This document shows positions 7,661-16,194 of a stretch of 64,000 nt of DNA, piece by piece. The notes beneath the pieces were generated by a model. The model did not search any database. It was not told the DNA's origin and saw nothing but the letters and a program-made list of their open reading frames with translations. Source of the stretch: an uncultured Methylophaga sp. (GTDB lineage Bacteria > Pseudomonadota > Gammaproteobacteria > Nitrosococcales > Methylophagaceae). The stretch is from contig NZ_CAMYKO010000005.1 in assembly GCF_947259025.1 (NCBI RefSeq), forward strand, positions 496,001 through 560,000. The letters run 5' to 3'. Position numbers and translations under genes: made by a program. Position 1 is the stretch's first letter. Each line of letters begins with the position of its first letter.

Positions 7661-10600
7661 GTGAGTAATCCCAAGCCCGATCTGCAAAACTTGCTGCAAT
7701 CCACCATGCTGGCTGATCGTCATCGCCTCACCCGGCGCTGGCACAAGCTGAAAAAAGACCAGGGTGACAAAGCCCTGGCTAATTTGGCTCAGCAGGTCAT
7801 GGCGTCGGTTAATCGCGCTGAACAGCGCCGCCAAAACATTCCCAAGCCAAAATTTGATGCTGATCTGCCCGTCATTGAGCGGCGTCAGGAAGTCAAACAG
7901 GCGATTGCAGATAACCAGGTCATCATTCTCTGTGGTGAAACCGGTTCGGGTAAAACCACCCAGTTACCTAAAATCTGCCTGGAGCTGGGCCGTGGTGTAA
8001 CGGGGCTGATAGGCCACACCCAGCCTCGCAGAATTGCAGCCCGCACCGTCGCCACCCGTATCGCCGAGGAACTGGAGTCAGAAATCGGCCAGACGGTCGG
8101 TTACAAGGTGCGGTTTCATGATCAGGTCAACGCCGATCGCAGCTACGTCAAGCTGATGACCGATGGTATTTTGCTGGCAGAGACCCAGAACGACCGGTTC
8201 CTGAATCAATATGACACGTTGATTATTGACGAAGCCCATGAGCGCAGCCTCAACATCGACTTTTTGCTGGGTTATATCAAGCAGCTGTTACCCAAGCGTC
8301 CCGATCTGAAAGTCATCATCACCTCGGCGACCATTGATACCGAACGGTTCTCCAAACACTTTGATAAGGCTCCGGTCATCGAAGTCAGTGGTCGGACGTA
8401 CCCGGTGGATGTGCGCTACCGCCCGCTACAGACGCCGGATGAAGAATCACCCGACTACGATATGGTGTCGGGCATTGTGGCGGCAGTCGATGAACTGTGC
8501 CGGGAAGGGCCCGGTGATGTATTGATTTTCCTCGCCGGTGAACGAGATATCCGTGATGTGTCGGAAGCTTTGCGTAAACATCACCCACCGCAGACGGAAA
8601 TCCTGCCTTTGTTCGCCCGTCAGTCGGCTGCTGAGCAGAACCGCGTATTTAAAACTGGCGGTCAGCGCCGCATTGTACTGGCCACCAACGTCGCTGAAAC
8701 CTCGCTGACCGTGCCTGGTATCCGTTATGTCGTCGATCCGGGTAATGCCCGCATCAGCCGCTATAGTGTTCGTAATAAAGTGCAGCGGCTGCCAATAGAA
8801 AAGGTCTCGCAGTCCAGTGCCAATCAGCGCGCCGGTCGTTGCGGCCGGGTCGCGGCCGGTATCTGTATTCGTCTCTATGATGAAGAGGATTTTAATAACC
8901 GGCCGGCCTTCACCGACCCTGAAATCCTGCGGACCAACCTGGCGTCCGTGATTCTGCAGATGTCCGCGTTGAAACTGGGCGATCCGGCCAAGTTTCCGTT
9001 TATCAACCCACCGCCGCAGAAAATGATCAATGATGGTTACCGCCTGCTGGATGAGTTGGGTGCGGTTAACCGCCAGCGGCGTATTACTGAAACCGGGCGT
9101 CAGTTATCCAAATTGCCGATTGATCCGCGTATTGCGCGGATGTTGCTCAAAGCCGGGGAAATGGGCAGCCTGAGTGAAGTGCTGATTATTGCCAGTGCCC
9201 TGAGCATTCAGGATCCGCGAGAAAGGCCCATGGATAAACAGCAGGCCGCCGACGAAGCGCACAGTAAATACAAGGACGAACGCTCCGATTTTCTGGGCTT
9301 CATCAAGCTGTGGAATCTCTACCACGATAAGAAAAAACACCTGAGTCAGAACAAGCTGCGCAAATACTGCAAGGAACACTTCCTGTCATTCCTGCGTTTA
9401 CGTGAATGGCACGATATACACCGTCAGTTAAAGATCCAGTTATCTGAGCTTAAGCTTAAATTCAACAGTCAGGAAGCCGCGTATGACAGCATCCACCAGG
9501 CATTGTTGAGTGGTCTGCTCAGTCATACCGCGATGAAAACCGACCGCTTTGAATATACCGGCGCGCGTAACCTGAAACTGGGCATCTTTCCCGGTTCGGC
9601 ACTGCATAAAAAAGGCCCCAAATGGCTGATGGCGGCGGAACTGGTCGAAACCGGCAAGCTCTATGCCCGGGTCAATGCCAAGATTGAACCGGAATGGATT
9701 GAACCCATTGCCGGTGACTTGGTAAAACGCCAGTACAGCGACCCACACTGGGAAAAGAAGCCGGCCCAGGTGGTCGCTTTCGAGTCGGTATCGTTGTATG
9801 GCCTGCCTATTGTCAATCGCCGCCGGGTGCACTATGGCCCGCTGGATCGGGATCTGGCTAATCAAATTTTTATCCGTGAAGCCCTGGTCAATGGTGACTG
9901 GCACTGTCGCGCACCATTTTTCCGCCATAATCAGCAGTTGATCCGTGAAGTCGAACTGCTGGAGCAAAAATCCCGTCGCCGCGATGTACTGGTCGATGAA
10001 GAGATCCTGTTCGACTTTTACCGCGAGCGTGTCCCACACGACATCATCAACGGTGCCGGTTTTGAAAAATGGCGCAAAAAGGCGGAAAAGGACAATCCCA
10101 AACTGTTATTTCTGAGCAAAGAGCAACTGATGCAGCATCAGGCGGAACAGGTCACGGCGGATTATTATCCCGATCAAATGCTGGTCAACCGGGTACCACT
10201 CAAGCTCGAATACAATTTCGAGCCGGGCAAGCAGCATGACGGTATTACCCAGACTATTCCATTGTCTCTGCTCAACCAGACAAGCCAGGATCGTTATGAC
10301 TGGCTGGTGCCTGGGCTGCTTAGGGATAAGGTCATTTTCCTGCTCAAAGCCCTGCCTAAATCGCTGCGCCGCCATTTTATTCCGGTGCCTCAGTATGCTG
10401 ATGACTGCCTGCGGGACCTGTCACCCGAGGATGGTGCCCTGCTGCCCGCGCTGAGTGAGAGGCTGCGACGTCTGAACGGCATTGAGATCAGTGAAGATGA
10501 CTGGCGCACCGAAGATCTGCCCCTGTATCTGCAGATGAACTTCAAACTGGTGGATGATGACGGCAAGTTACTCGATGAGAGTCGTGATCTGGACAGGCTC

Positions 10601-11545
10601 AAAGAAGACTGGGCACGCGAGGCAGCTGCGAGTTTCCGCCAGATTCCGGACAGTGATTATGAAAAAACCGGACTCAGCAGTTGGTCATTTGACGAATTAC
10701 CAGAGCTGGTCACGCTGGAGCAGAATGGCTTGGAAATGACTGCCTACCCGGCACTGGTCGATAAGGGAGACTCGGTTGATTTAACGCTGATGGATACCCC
10801 GGCCCAGGCCAGGCAACTGACAGCGGATGGCTTGCGTCGCCTGTTTATGCTGGCCCAGTCTGATGCAGTCAAATATCTGCATAAAAACCTGCCCGGCATT
10901 AAGCAGATGTGTCTGCACTATGCCAATGTGCCGCCCTCGCCATACAAAGAGAATGCGGACAGCAAACTGACACCCTGCGAGCAACTTAAAACCGATCTCA
11001 TTGATGTCGCCTTCGACCGCTGTTTTATTCTGGATCAGCCGGAAATTCGCAGCCGCGAGCAATTCGAACAAAGGCTCAGCGAGCGTCGTGGTGAACTCAT
11101 CAAAATTGCTTCCGAGCTGGCACAGAGTATCGCCGCCCCGCTGGCTGAATATCATGCCATTGCCAAACGGCTGGGTGGCAATATGCCGCTGGCGGCACTC
11201 AATGCCGTTAACGATATCCGCGAACAGCTCCAGTTTCTTATCTATCAAGGCTTTGTGCATGACACCCCGGATAGCGCATTGAAACGGCTGCCGGTTTATT
11301 GTCAGGGCGCCGGGCTGCGACTGGATAAGCTGCTGACCGACCCCGCCAAGGACAAGCAGCGCATGTCAGAAATCCGACCACACTGGCTCAAATTTACCGA
11401 TAAGGTGAATAAAATCGAGACCGCGGCGTTTCACGAGTATCGCTGGATGCTGGAAGAATTTCGGATTTCGGTCTTTGCCCAGGAGTTGAAAGCCGCCTAC
11501 CCGGTCAGTGGTAAACGTCTGGAGAAACAGTGGCAGCAGTGCTGA
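7661..11545 (+). CDS. hrpA: ATP-dependent RNA helicase HrpA
   Basis: A DEAH-box helicase of about 1,294 residues from this GTG start. Walker A GETGSGKTT is near residue 92, the DEAH motif (IIDEAHERS) near 190, and motif VI is QRAGRCGRVAAG. The long C-terminal extension (OB fold and DUF3418 region) makes the length typical of HrpA. The frame is open from an ATG at 7577, but homologues align best from MSNPKPDLQNLL (GTG 7661); ATG 7706 is also possible. HrpA acts on mRNA and rescues collided ribosomes in E. coli. Confidence 0.96.
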   Translation: MSNPKPDLQNLLQSTMLADRHRLTRRWHKLKKDQGDKALANLAQQVMASVNRAEQRRQNIPKPKFDADLPVIERRQEVKQAIADNQVIILCGETGSGKTTQLPKICLELGRGVTGLIGHTQPRRIAARTVATRIAEELESEIGQTVGYKVRFHDQVNADRSYVKLMTDGILLAETQNDRFLNQYDTLIIDEAHERSLNIDFLLGYIKQLLPKRPDLKVIITSATIDTERFSKHFDKAPVIEVSGRTYPVDVRYRPLQTPDEESPDYDMVSGIVAAVDELCREGPGDVLIFLAGERDIRDVSEALRKHHPPQTEILPLFARQSAAEQNRVFKTGGQRRIVLATNVAETSLTVPGIRYVVDPGNARISRYSVRNKVQRLPIEKVSQSSANQRAGRCGRVAAGICIRLYDEEDFNNRPAFTDPEILRTNLASVILQMSALKLGDPAKFPFINPPPQKMINDGYRLLDELGAVNRQRRITETGRQLSKLPIDPRIARMLLKAGEMGSLSEVLIIASALSIQDPRERPMDKQQAADEAHSKYKDERSDFLGFIKLWNLYHDKKKHLSQNKLRKYCKEHFLSFLRLREWHDIHRQLKIQLSELKLKFNSQEAAYDSIHQALLSGLLSHTAMKTDRFEYTGARNLKLGIFPGSALHKKGPKWLMAAELVETGKLYARVNAKIEPEWIEPIAGDLVKRQYSDPHWEKKPAQVVAFESVSLYGLPIVNRRRVHYGPLDRDLANQIFIREALVNGDWHCRAPFFRHNQQLIREVELLEQKSRRRDVLVDEEILFDFYRERVPHDIINGAGFEKWRKKAEKDNPKLLFLSKEQLMQHQAEQVTADYYPDQMLVNRVPLKLEYNFEPGKQHDGITQTIPLSLLNQTSQDRYDWLVPGLLRDKVIFLLKALPKSLRRHFIPVPQYADDCLRDLSPEDGALLPALSERLRRLNGIEISEDDWRTEDLPLYLQMNFKLVDDDGKLLDESRDLDRLKEDWAREAAASFRQIPDSDYEKTGLSSWSFDELPELVTLEQNGLEMTAYPALVDKGDSVDLTLMDTPAQARQLTADGLRRLFMLAQSDAVKYLHKNLPGIKQMCLHYANVPPSPYKENADSKLTPCEQLKTDLIDVAFDRCFILDQPEIRSREQFEQRLSERRGELIKIASELAQSIAAPLAEYHAIAKRLGGNMPLAALNAVNDIREQLQFLIYQGFVHDTPDSALKRLPVYCQGAGLRLDKLLTDPAKDKQRMSEIRPHWLKFTDKVNKIETAAFHEYRWMLEEFRISVFAQELKAAYPVSGKRLEKQWQQC

Positions 11546-11546
11546 A

Positions 11547-13958
11547 TTAAATTTCCCAAGGCTGGGGCTTGCCAATTCGAAAGCCCTGAACAAAATCCAC
11601 GCCCAGATGTTTCATCGTGATCAGGGTTGACTCATCTTCAACAAACTCGGCGACGGTTTTCAGCCCCAGAACCTGGCCGATACCGTTGATGGAGTTAACG
11701 ATTTCCAGGTTGACCGAGTTGTGTACGCAGTCATTGACGAACATGCCGTCGATTTTAAGGTAATCAATTGGCATCTGCTTGAGATAAGCAAAGGAAGACA
11801 GACCGCTGCCGAAGTCGTCCAGAGCAATCAGGCAACCAATCTGGCGCAACTCGTTAATAAAATGCAGCGCTGAACGCATATTGGTGATAGCCGCGGTTTC
11901 GGTGACTTCAAAACAAAGCACCGCCCTGGAGTCTGTGAGCCCGGCAGCTTTGATCAGGCTGATAATGCGTTTATAAAAGCGCGCATCGCCCAGCGACTGC
12001 CCTGATAAATTGATACCGTAGATGCCGTGGATATCACGGCCCTGCTCGCGTGCCTGCTGGAGTTGTAACAGCACATGTTCAACCGTCCACATATCGATGG
12101 CTGCAACCAGGTTGTAGCGTTCGGCTGCCGGCAGGAACTCACCCGGTGAAATAATGCTGCCGTCATCGTCCAGCATACGGATTAATAACTCGACATGGGG
12201 CAGACTGGTTTTGTGGCTTAATGATGGCACGATGGGCTGACTGTAGAGCACCATTCTGTTGTCATTCAGTGCCTGCTGAATGCGGGTAACCCAGCGCATC
12301 TCACCATTGCGCTGAACCAGTTCGGTATCGGTCTCACTGAACAGATGAAACCGATCGCGTCCGGCTTCTTTAGCCGCATAGCAGGCGCTGTCAGCCTGTT
12401 TCAGTAATTCCACAATGGTACTGTGATGATCAAACATAACCAGGCCGACACAAGCGCTGACCTTAAAACTGTAGCCCTCATAAACAAAATCAAAATCACG
12501 GATCCGTGCCAGCAATTGTTCCAGCCGCTGGCAGGCCTGCTGCTGCGAACAACTGGCCAGTAAAATAGCGAATTCATCGCCGCTGAAGCGCGCGACAAAG
12601 TCATGCTCATGAAGATCGACCTGCAACAGCGCAGTCATCTGTTTCAACAACGCATCGCCGGCGATATGACCGCAAGTGTCATTAATCACCTTGAATTGAT
12701 CCAGATCCAGATAACAAAAAGCATGCGCTTGTTCAGTCGGCTGTGCCAGCATGTGTTGCAACTGTTTTTCCAGTGCTCGCCGGTTAGGCAGGCCGGTCAT
12801 AGCATCATGCAAAGACTGATAGTTGAGATCTTCACTGAGCAAATACTGTTCGGTGATGTCCTGCGCCTGAATCACTACATAATCGATCTCACCTTTATGA
12901 TTCCTGACTGCCGATATGGTGGCGTTAAGCCATAAAGTTTTACCCTGCTCTCCAAGACAACGTCGGGTAACTCGATATTGTTCAATATCGCCCTGCATTA
13001 ACTTGTCAAACTGTGGGCTGATATCAGAGGCATCGTCAGGGTGAAGTAAGTCGACAATGCGCTGTTGTTGCAAAGCTGCCTTGTCATAACCGAAAAGCAC
13101 ACAGCCTGATTTATTGACATCAAGGATTTGCAGCTCCTTATCTATCAACAGCATGGGCACACCGGCATCTTCAAAGGTGTGGAGTAAGAAAGTTTCCTTT
13201 GCCTGCAGCTCCTGCAACAACGCTGACTGAGCCTGGTTAATCTCTGAAAGATGATTAACCAGTGCCTGATTCTCATTTCTCAGTAACAGGCTTTCCAGCA
13301 TTTTCTTGTTCAGATTTCGGCTGAGAATGGTGATGGCCACTAAATAAACCACAGTAGTGAGGGCGACAATCTCAAGACCGGCTAAAAACAGACTGACACT
13401 GACCGGCAAAATCATGGGCCAGACAAAAGCACAGAAACTACGCAGGCTGCTCAGATGAGAAAACACCGCACCGGCAGACATGCCTGCAAGAATCAACGGT
13501 ATGGCGATTTGTTGCGTCATTGGCAGCTGATTGCTAAAAACCAGCGCCAGGGCGCCCCAGGTGGCGCCGCTGACAAATAAAGCGGCAGCATAACTATTTT
13601 CATACTGGCGCAGCGCTGTCATAGATGGTATTTCAGTGAGTTGGCGTCGCAATGACCGCCACAGAAAAAGCCGACTGCCGTTCACCATCATGGCAACAAA
13701 AAACCAGCTCAACACAAATGTCTGGCTCACCTGCGGGTAGAGAACAGCTGCCGTCAGCGCAGTGATAACAAGGTTAGTCAGGATAGCTGTCAGGCCTTGT
13801 TGTATCAGGATTTGCAAACACATGGCCTTTACCGAGTCGGTATCGGCCCGCATCTCATCCCTGTATATGTTGTTTGCTGTGTTCAATCTTGCTCCTGGTA
13901 ACACTGTGCTCATGGACACTGCCTCACAGTGCAGCAAAGTAAAACATATGTGATCCAA
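11547..13958 (-). CDS. membrane PAS-GGDEF-EAL cyclic-di-GMP protein
   Basis: 803 residues. Residues about 45-235 contain roughly six hydrophobic segments, followed by a coiled-coil stretch and a PAS domain (about 255-365, LHTFEDAGVPMLLIDKEL). A GGDEF domain follows whose active loop reads SGDEF rather than GGDEF. The C-terminal EAL domain has ELLIRM in place of EALLR but keeps FEVTET, DDFGSG, LKIDGMFV and AEFVE, so phosphodiesterase activity is likely; cyclase activity is uncertain. It is convergent with hrpA. MSTVLPG at 13913 is an alternative start. Confidence 0.93.
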   Translation of the reverse strand: MDHICFTLLHCEAVSMSTVLPGARLNTANNIYRDEMRADTDSVKAMCLQILIQQGLTAILTNLVITALTAAVLYPQVSQTFVLSWFFVAMMVNGSRLFLWRSLRRQLTEIPSMTALRQYENSYAAALFVSGATWGALALVFSNQLPMTQQIAIPLILAGMSAGAVFSHLSSLRSFCAFVWPMILPVSVSLFLAGLEIVALTTVVYLVAITILSRNLNKKMLESLLLRNENQALVNHLSEINQAQSALLQELQAKETFLLHTFEDAGVPMLLIDKELQILDVNKSGCVLFGYDKAALQQQRIVDLLHPDDASDISPQFDKLMQGDIEQYRVTRRCLGEQGKTLWLNATISAVRNHKGEIDYVVIQAQDITEQYLLSEDLNYQSLHDAMTGLPNRRALEKQLQHMLAQPTEQAHAFCYLDLDQFKVINDTCGHIAGDALLKQMTALLQVDLHEHDFVARFSGDEFAILLASCSQQQACQRLEQLLARIRDFDFVYEGYSFKVSACVGLVMFDHHSTIVELLKQADSACYAAKEAGRDRFHLFSETDTELVQRNGEMRWVTRIQQALNDNRMVLYSQPIVPSLSHKTSLPHVELLIRMLDDDGSIISPGEFLPAAERYNLVAAIDMWTVEHVLLQLQQAREQGRDIHGIYGINLSGQSLGDARFYKRIISLIKAAGLTDSRAVLCFEVTETAAITNMRSALHFINELRQIGCLIALDDFGSGLSSFAYLKQMPIDYLKIDGMFVNDCVHNSVNLEIVNSINGIGQVLGLKTVAEFVEDESTLITMKHLGVDFVQGFRIGKPQPWEI

Positions 13959-14017
13959 TTCTCCATGTGAAATCCATCACGCTTTGATCAAAAAACGCCA
14001 TCGCGCACTTTGTTCGA

Positions 14018-14050
14018 TTCAGTTTTGGTTCAGTTTTGCTTTGCTAATCT
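14018..14050 (+). promoter_or_regulatory. direct-repeat operator and extended -10 promoter
   Basis: Two tandem copies of TTCAGTTTTG(G/C) at 14018-14028 and 14029-14039 are spaced by exactly 11 bp. They are followed by an extended -10 element TGCTAATCT (14042-14050), with a GAGGAG ribosome binding site before the ATG at 14084. An 11-bp direct repeat abutting a -10 without a good -35 is the usual layout for an OmpR/PhoP-family activator. A gene for such a regulator lies 1.5 kb downstream. Confidence 0.6.
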
Positions 14051-14083
14051 GCCTGCAACAGCCTACAAAAGAGGAGTGCTGTC

Positions 14084-14641
14084 ATGAAAAGCGTTATTAA
14101 AACTTTAAGCATTTTTAGCGCACTGACCCTGGCATCTGCCAGCGTGATGGCCGACCACGATCGTCGATATAGTTACAGCGGTCAACATTATGAGCGTGGC
14201 GACCAGGCAAAAGTGACGCACGTGGCACCGATATACCGCAGTGTCACCGTCACCAGTCCCCAGCGCGAATGCTGGGATGAACCACGCCGCTATCAAAATG
14301 ACCATAAATCCTACACCAGTACCATTGCCGGAGGCCTGATCGGTGGCGTCATCGGTAACCAGTTTGGCGGCGGCAGTGGCAAGACAGCGATGACCATTGC
14401 CGGCACCCTGCTCGGCGGTTCAGTAGGACGCGATGTCGGTGCTCGTCACCGTGACAGTGATTATGGTTATCAGCAACAATGCCGTGTGGTGGAACGAAGC
14501 TACCAGGAACAACGCATTGATGGCTATGAAGTCGCTTATCGTTATCATGGTAAACACTACACCACCGTGATGGACCATCACCCGGGCAAGTTTATTCCGG
14601 TCGATGTCCATGTTCAGCCGCGTCAGCGTCGATATTATTGA
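14084..14641 (+). CDS. glycine-zipper 2TM domain envelope protein
   Basis: 185 residues with a signal peptide (MKSVIKTLSIFSALTLASAS, cut after VMA). A central glycine-zipper segment (IAGGLIGGVIGNQFGGGSGK, then GTLLGGSVGRDVGARH) matches the Rickettsia 17-kDa antigen-like 2TM family. Two flanking cysteines (ECWDEP, QQCRVVE) could form a disulfide. The C-terminal YEVAYRYHGKHYTTVMDHHPG motif is typical. There is no lipobox, so the mature protein is probably periplasmic or outer-membrane associated. It is the first gene behind the repeat-containing promoter. Confidence 0.88.
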   Translation: MKSVIKTLSIFSALTLASASVMADHDRRYSYSGQHYERGDQAKVTHVAPIYRSVTVTSPQRECWDEPRRYQNDHKSYTSTIAGGLIGGVIGNQFGGGSGKTAMTIAGTLLGGSVGRDVGARHRDSDYGYQQQCRVVERSYQEQRIDGYEVAYRYHGKHYTTVMDHHPGKFIPVDVHVQPRQRRYY

Positions 14642-14651
14642 GGGTTTTGTC

Positions 14652-15050
14652 ATGAAAAAACTGATGATTATCATGACCTTGGCTTTGACTTTCTCATACT
14701 GGGCGGCGATACCCGCTCAGGCTGATCCACAGCCCTACACTGTGACAAATGGCAATCAGCTCGACAGTCAGACCTATAAAGGCTTCAAACTCTACCGTAA
14801 CTGGTGCGCCCGTTGTCATGGCACCTATGGTCAGGGACTGGCAGGGCCCAACCTGGCTCAGAGCCTTAACACCATTACCTATGAAGAGTTCATGACCACC
14901 GTTGCCGAGGGTAAAACCGGCCAGATTGGCATGATGCCGGCTTGGAAAGCTAACCAGACAGTAATGGATGGCCGCGATAACATCTATAGTTATCTCAAGG
15001 CCCGGGCCGATGGCGCAATCGACGCGGTTAAGCCTGACAAAGCCAAATAA
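14652..15050 (+). CDS. small c-type cytochrome
   Basis: 132 residues with a signal peptide (MKKLMIIMTLALTFSYWAAI, cut after AQA). A single haem c site CARCHGTYGQGLAGPNL is followed by a distal methionine in GMMPAW. This is a class I monohaem periplasmic cytochrome. The frame is open from 14604 but the ATG at 14652, 10 bases after the upstream stop, gives the signal peptide. It is co-oriented with the glycine-zipper gene and followed by a hairpin. Redox partner unknown. Confidence 0.92.
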   Translation: MKKLMIIMTLALTFSYWAAIPAQADPQPYTVTNGNQLDSQTYKGFKLYRNWCARCHGTYGQGLAGPNLAQSLNTITYEEFMTTVAEGKTGQIGMMPAWKANQTVMDGRDNIYSYLKARADGAIDAVKPDKAK

Positions 15051-15057
15051 GCTTCAA

Positions 15058-15088
15058 AAGCCCTGATGCCCAAGCGGTATCAGGGCTT
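15058..15088 (+). terminator. hairpin after the cytochrome c gene
   Basis: The inverted repeat AAGCCCTGAT / ATCAGGGCTT has an 11-base loop and is followed by TGCTTTAA. It may end or attenuate transcription before the PepSY-phoPQ-like genes. Confidence 0.6.
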
Positions 15089-15210
15089 GCTTTAACACCA
15101 TAACTTGTTAAAACTACTATTGCGATCATGTAGGATGACATCAATAAATCAACACCGCCCGGGACGACTTGCGGTGAATGCTGAGACAACAAGCGCCCAA
15201 GGTTGGACAC

Positions 15211-15504
15211 ATGTTTAAATTTCATTATCTGTTGCTGAGTTTGTTACTGCTGGGCCTGCCGGTGATGGCTGACGAGGAAATTCCTTATGAACAACAGCCC
15301 GGCAACAGTATCAATGAAATTGCCCTGCCGTTGACCAAGCACACGGCAGCCGAACTCGCCAAAATTGAAACAGGCGGAAAAATCCTGTCGGTGGATGAAC
15401 AACAACATGACAACAACATTATCTTCCGGGTAAAAGTACTGCACAATAACGGCAAGGTGAAAGTGCACAAATTCAACCGTGACACCGGTCACGCGGCGCC
15501 CTGA
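15211..15504 (+). CDS. PepSY domain periplasmic protein
   Basis: 97 residues. A signal peptide (MFKFHYLLLSLLLLGLPVMA) is followed by a short PepSY-like domain (EIALPLTKHTAAELAKIETGGKI, then IFRVKVLHNNGKVKVHKFNRDTG). Such proteins often sit beside PhoPQ/QseBC-type two-component genes and may modulate the sensor. AAGG lies eight bases upstream of the chosen ATG; an in-frame ATG at 15178 lacks a signal-like start. The response regulator begins six bases after its stop. Confidence 0.82.
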   Translation: MFKFHYLLLSLLLLGLPVMADEEIPYEQQPGNSINEIALPLTKHTAAELAKIETGGKILSVDEQQHDNNIIFRVKVLHNNGKVKVHKFNRDTGHAAP

Positions 15505-15510
15505 TCAATC

Positions 15511-16194
15511 ATGCGGGTATTATTGATTGAAGATGAAGTCCACCTGCGCGAGCAGATTTCTGCCCAACTCAAGACCCATCATTTTACAGTCGACCCGGTC
15601 GCCGATGGCGAAGAAGGCCTGTATATGGGCTCGGAATATCCCTATGATGTTGCCATTATTGACCTGGGGCTGCCCAAATTGTCCGGCATCGAGGTCATTC
15701 AGCAACTACGCCAGCAAGGCTTTGACTACCCTATTCTGATCCTGACCGCCCGTGGCCGCTGGCAGGACAAAGTTGAAGGACTGGAGTCCGGTGCCGATGA
15801 TTACCTGGTCAAACCGTTTCACATCGAAGAATTACTGGCTAGACTCAATGCCCTGTCACGGCGCGCATCCGGCTGGGCTAATCCTACCCTGAGCTGCGGC
15901 CCTATCAGCCTGAACCCCAGTACCCAGCAGGTGACCCGTCATGATCAGAAAATTGAACTGACCGCCTATGAATACCGCCTGCTGCACTACTTGCTGCTAC
16001 ACGCTGGTGAAGTCATTTCCAAAACCGAGCTGACCGATCATATCTATGAGCAGGACCAGGATCGCGACAGCAATGTGATAGAGGTCTTTGTCAAACGCCT
16101 GCGCAGCAAACTCGACCCGGATAAACAGATTAACCCGATTGAAACCCTGCGCGGCCGCGGTTACCGACTCAACCTGCCTCGTGAAAGTCGTTAA
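15511..16194 (+). CDS. OmpR/PhoP-family response regulator
   Basis: 227 residues. The receiver domain has the acidic pair E7-D8-E9, phospho-acceptor Asp51 (AIIDLGLPKLSG), Thr (ILTAR) and Lys in LVKPFH. It is followed by a winged-helix output domain (ELTAYEYRLLHYLLLHAGEV, VFVKRLRSKLD, LRGRGYRL). It is most like PhoP/QseB. The downstream kinase gene starts inside its last codons. The direct repeat at 14018-14039 is a candidate binding site. Confidence 0.95.
   Translation: MRVLLIEDEVHLREQISAQLKTHHFTVDPVADGEEGLYMGSEYPYDVAIIDLGLPKLSGIEVIQQLRQQGFDYPILILTARGRWQDKVEGLESGADDYLVKPFHIEELLARLNALSRRASGWANPTLSCGPISLNPSTQQVTRHDQKIELTAYEYRLLHYLLLHAGEVISKTELTDHIYEQDQDRDSNVIEVFVKRLRSKLDPDKQINPIETLRGRGYRLNLPRESR

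Noticed and set aside
9440-10039. Long minus-strand ORF inside hrpA (also 10781-11260 and 11954-12166)
   Set aside because: These lie opposite or out of frame with strongly conserved genes and show no family motif; they are codon-bias shadows.
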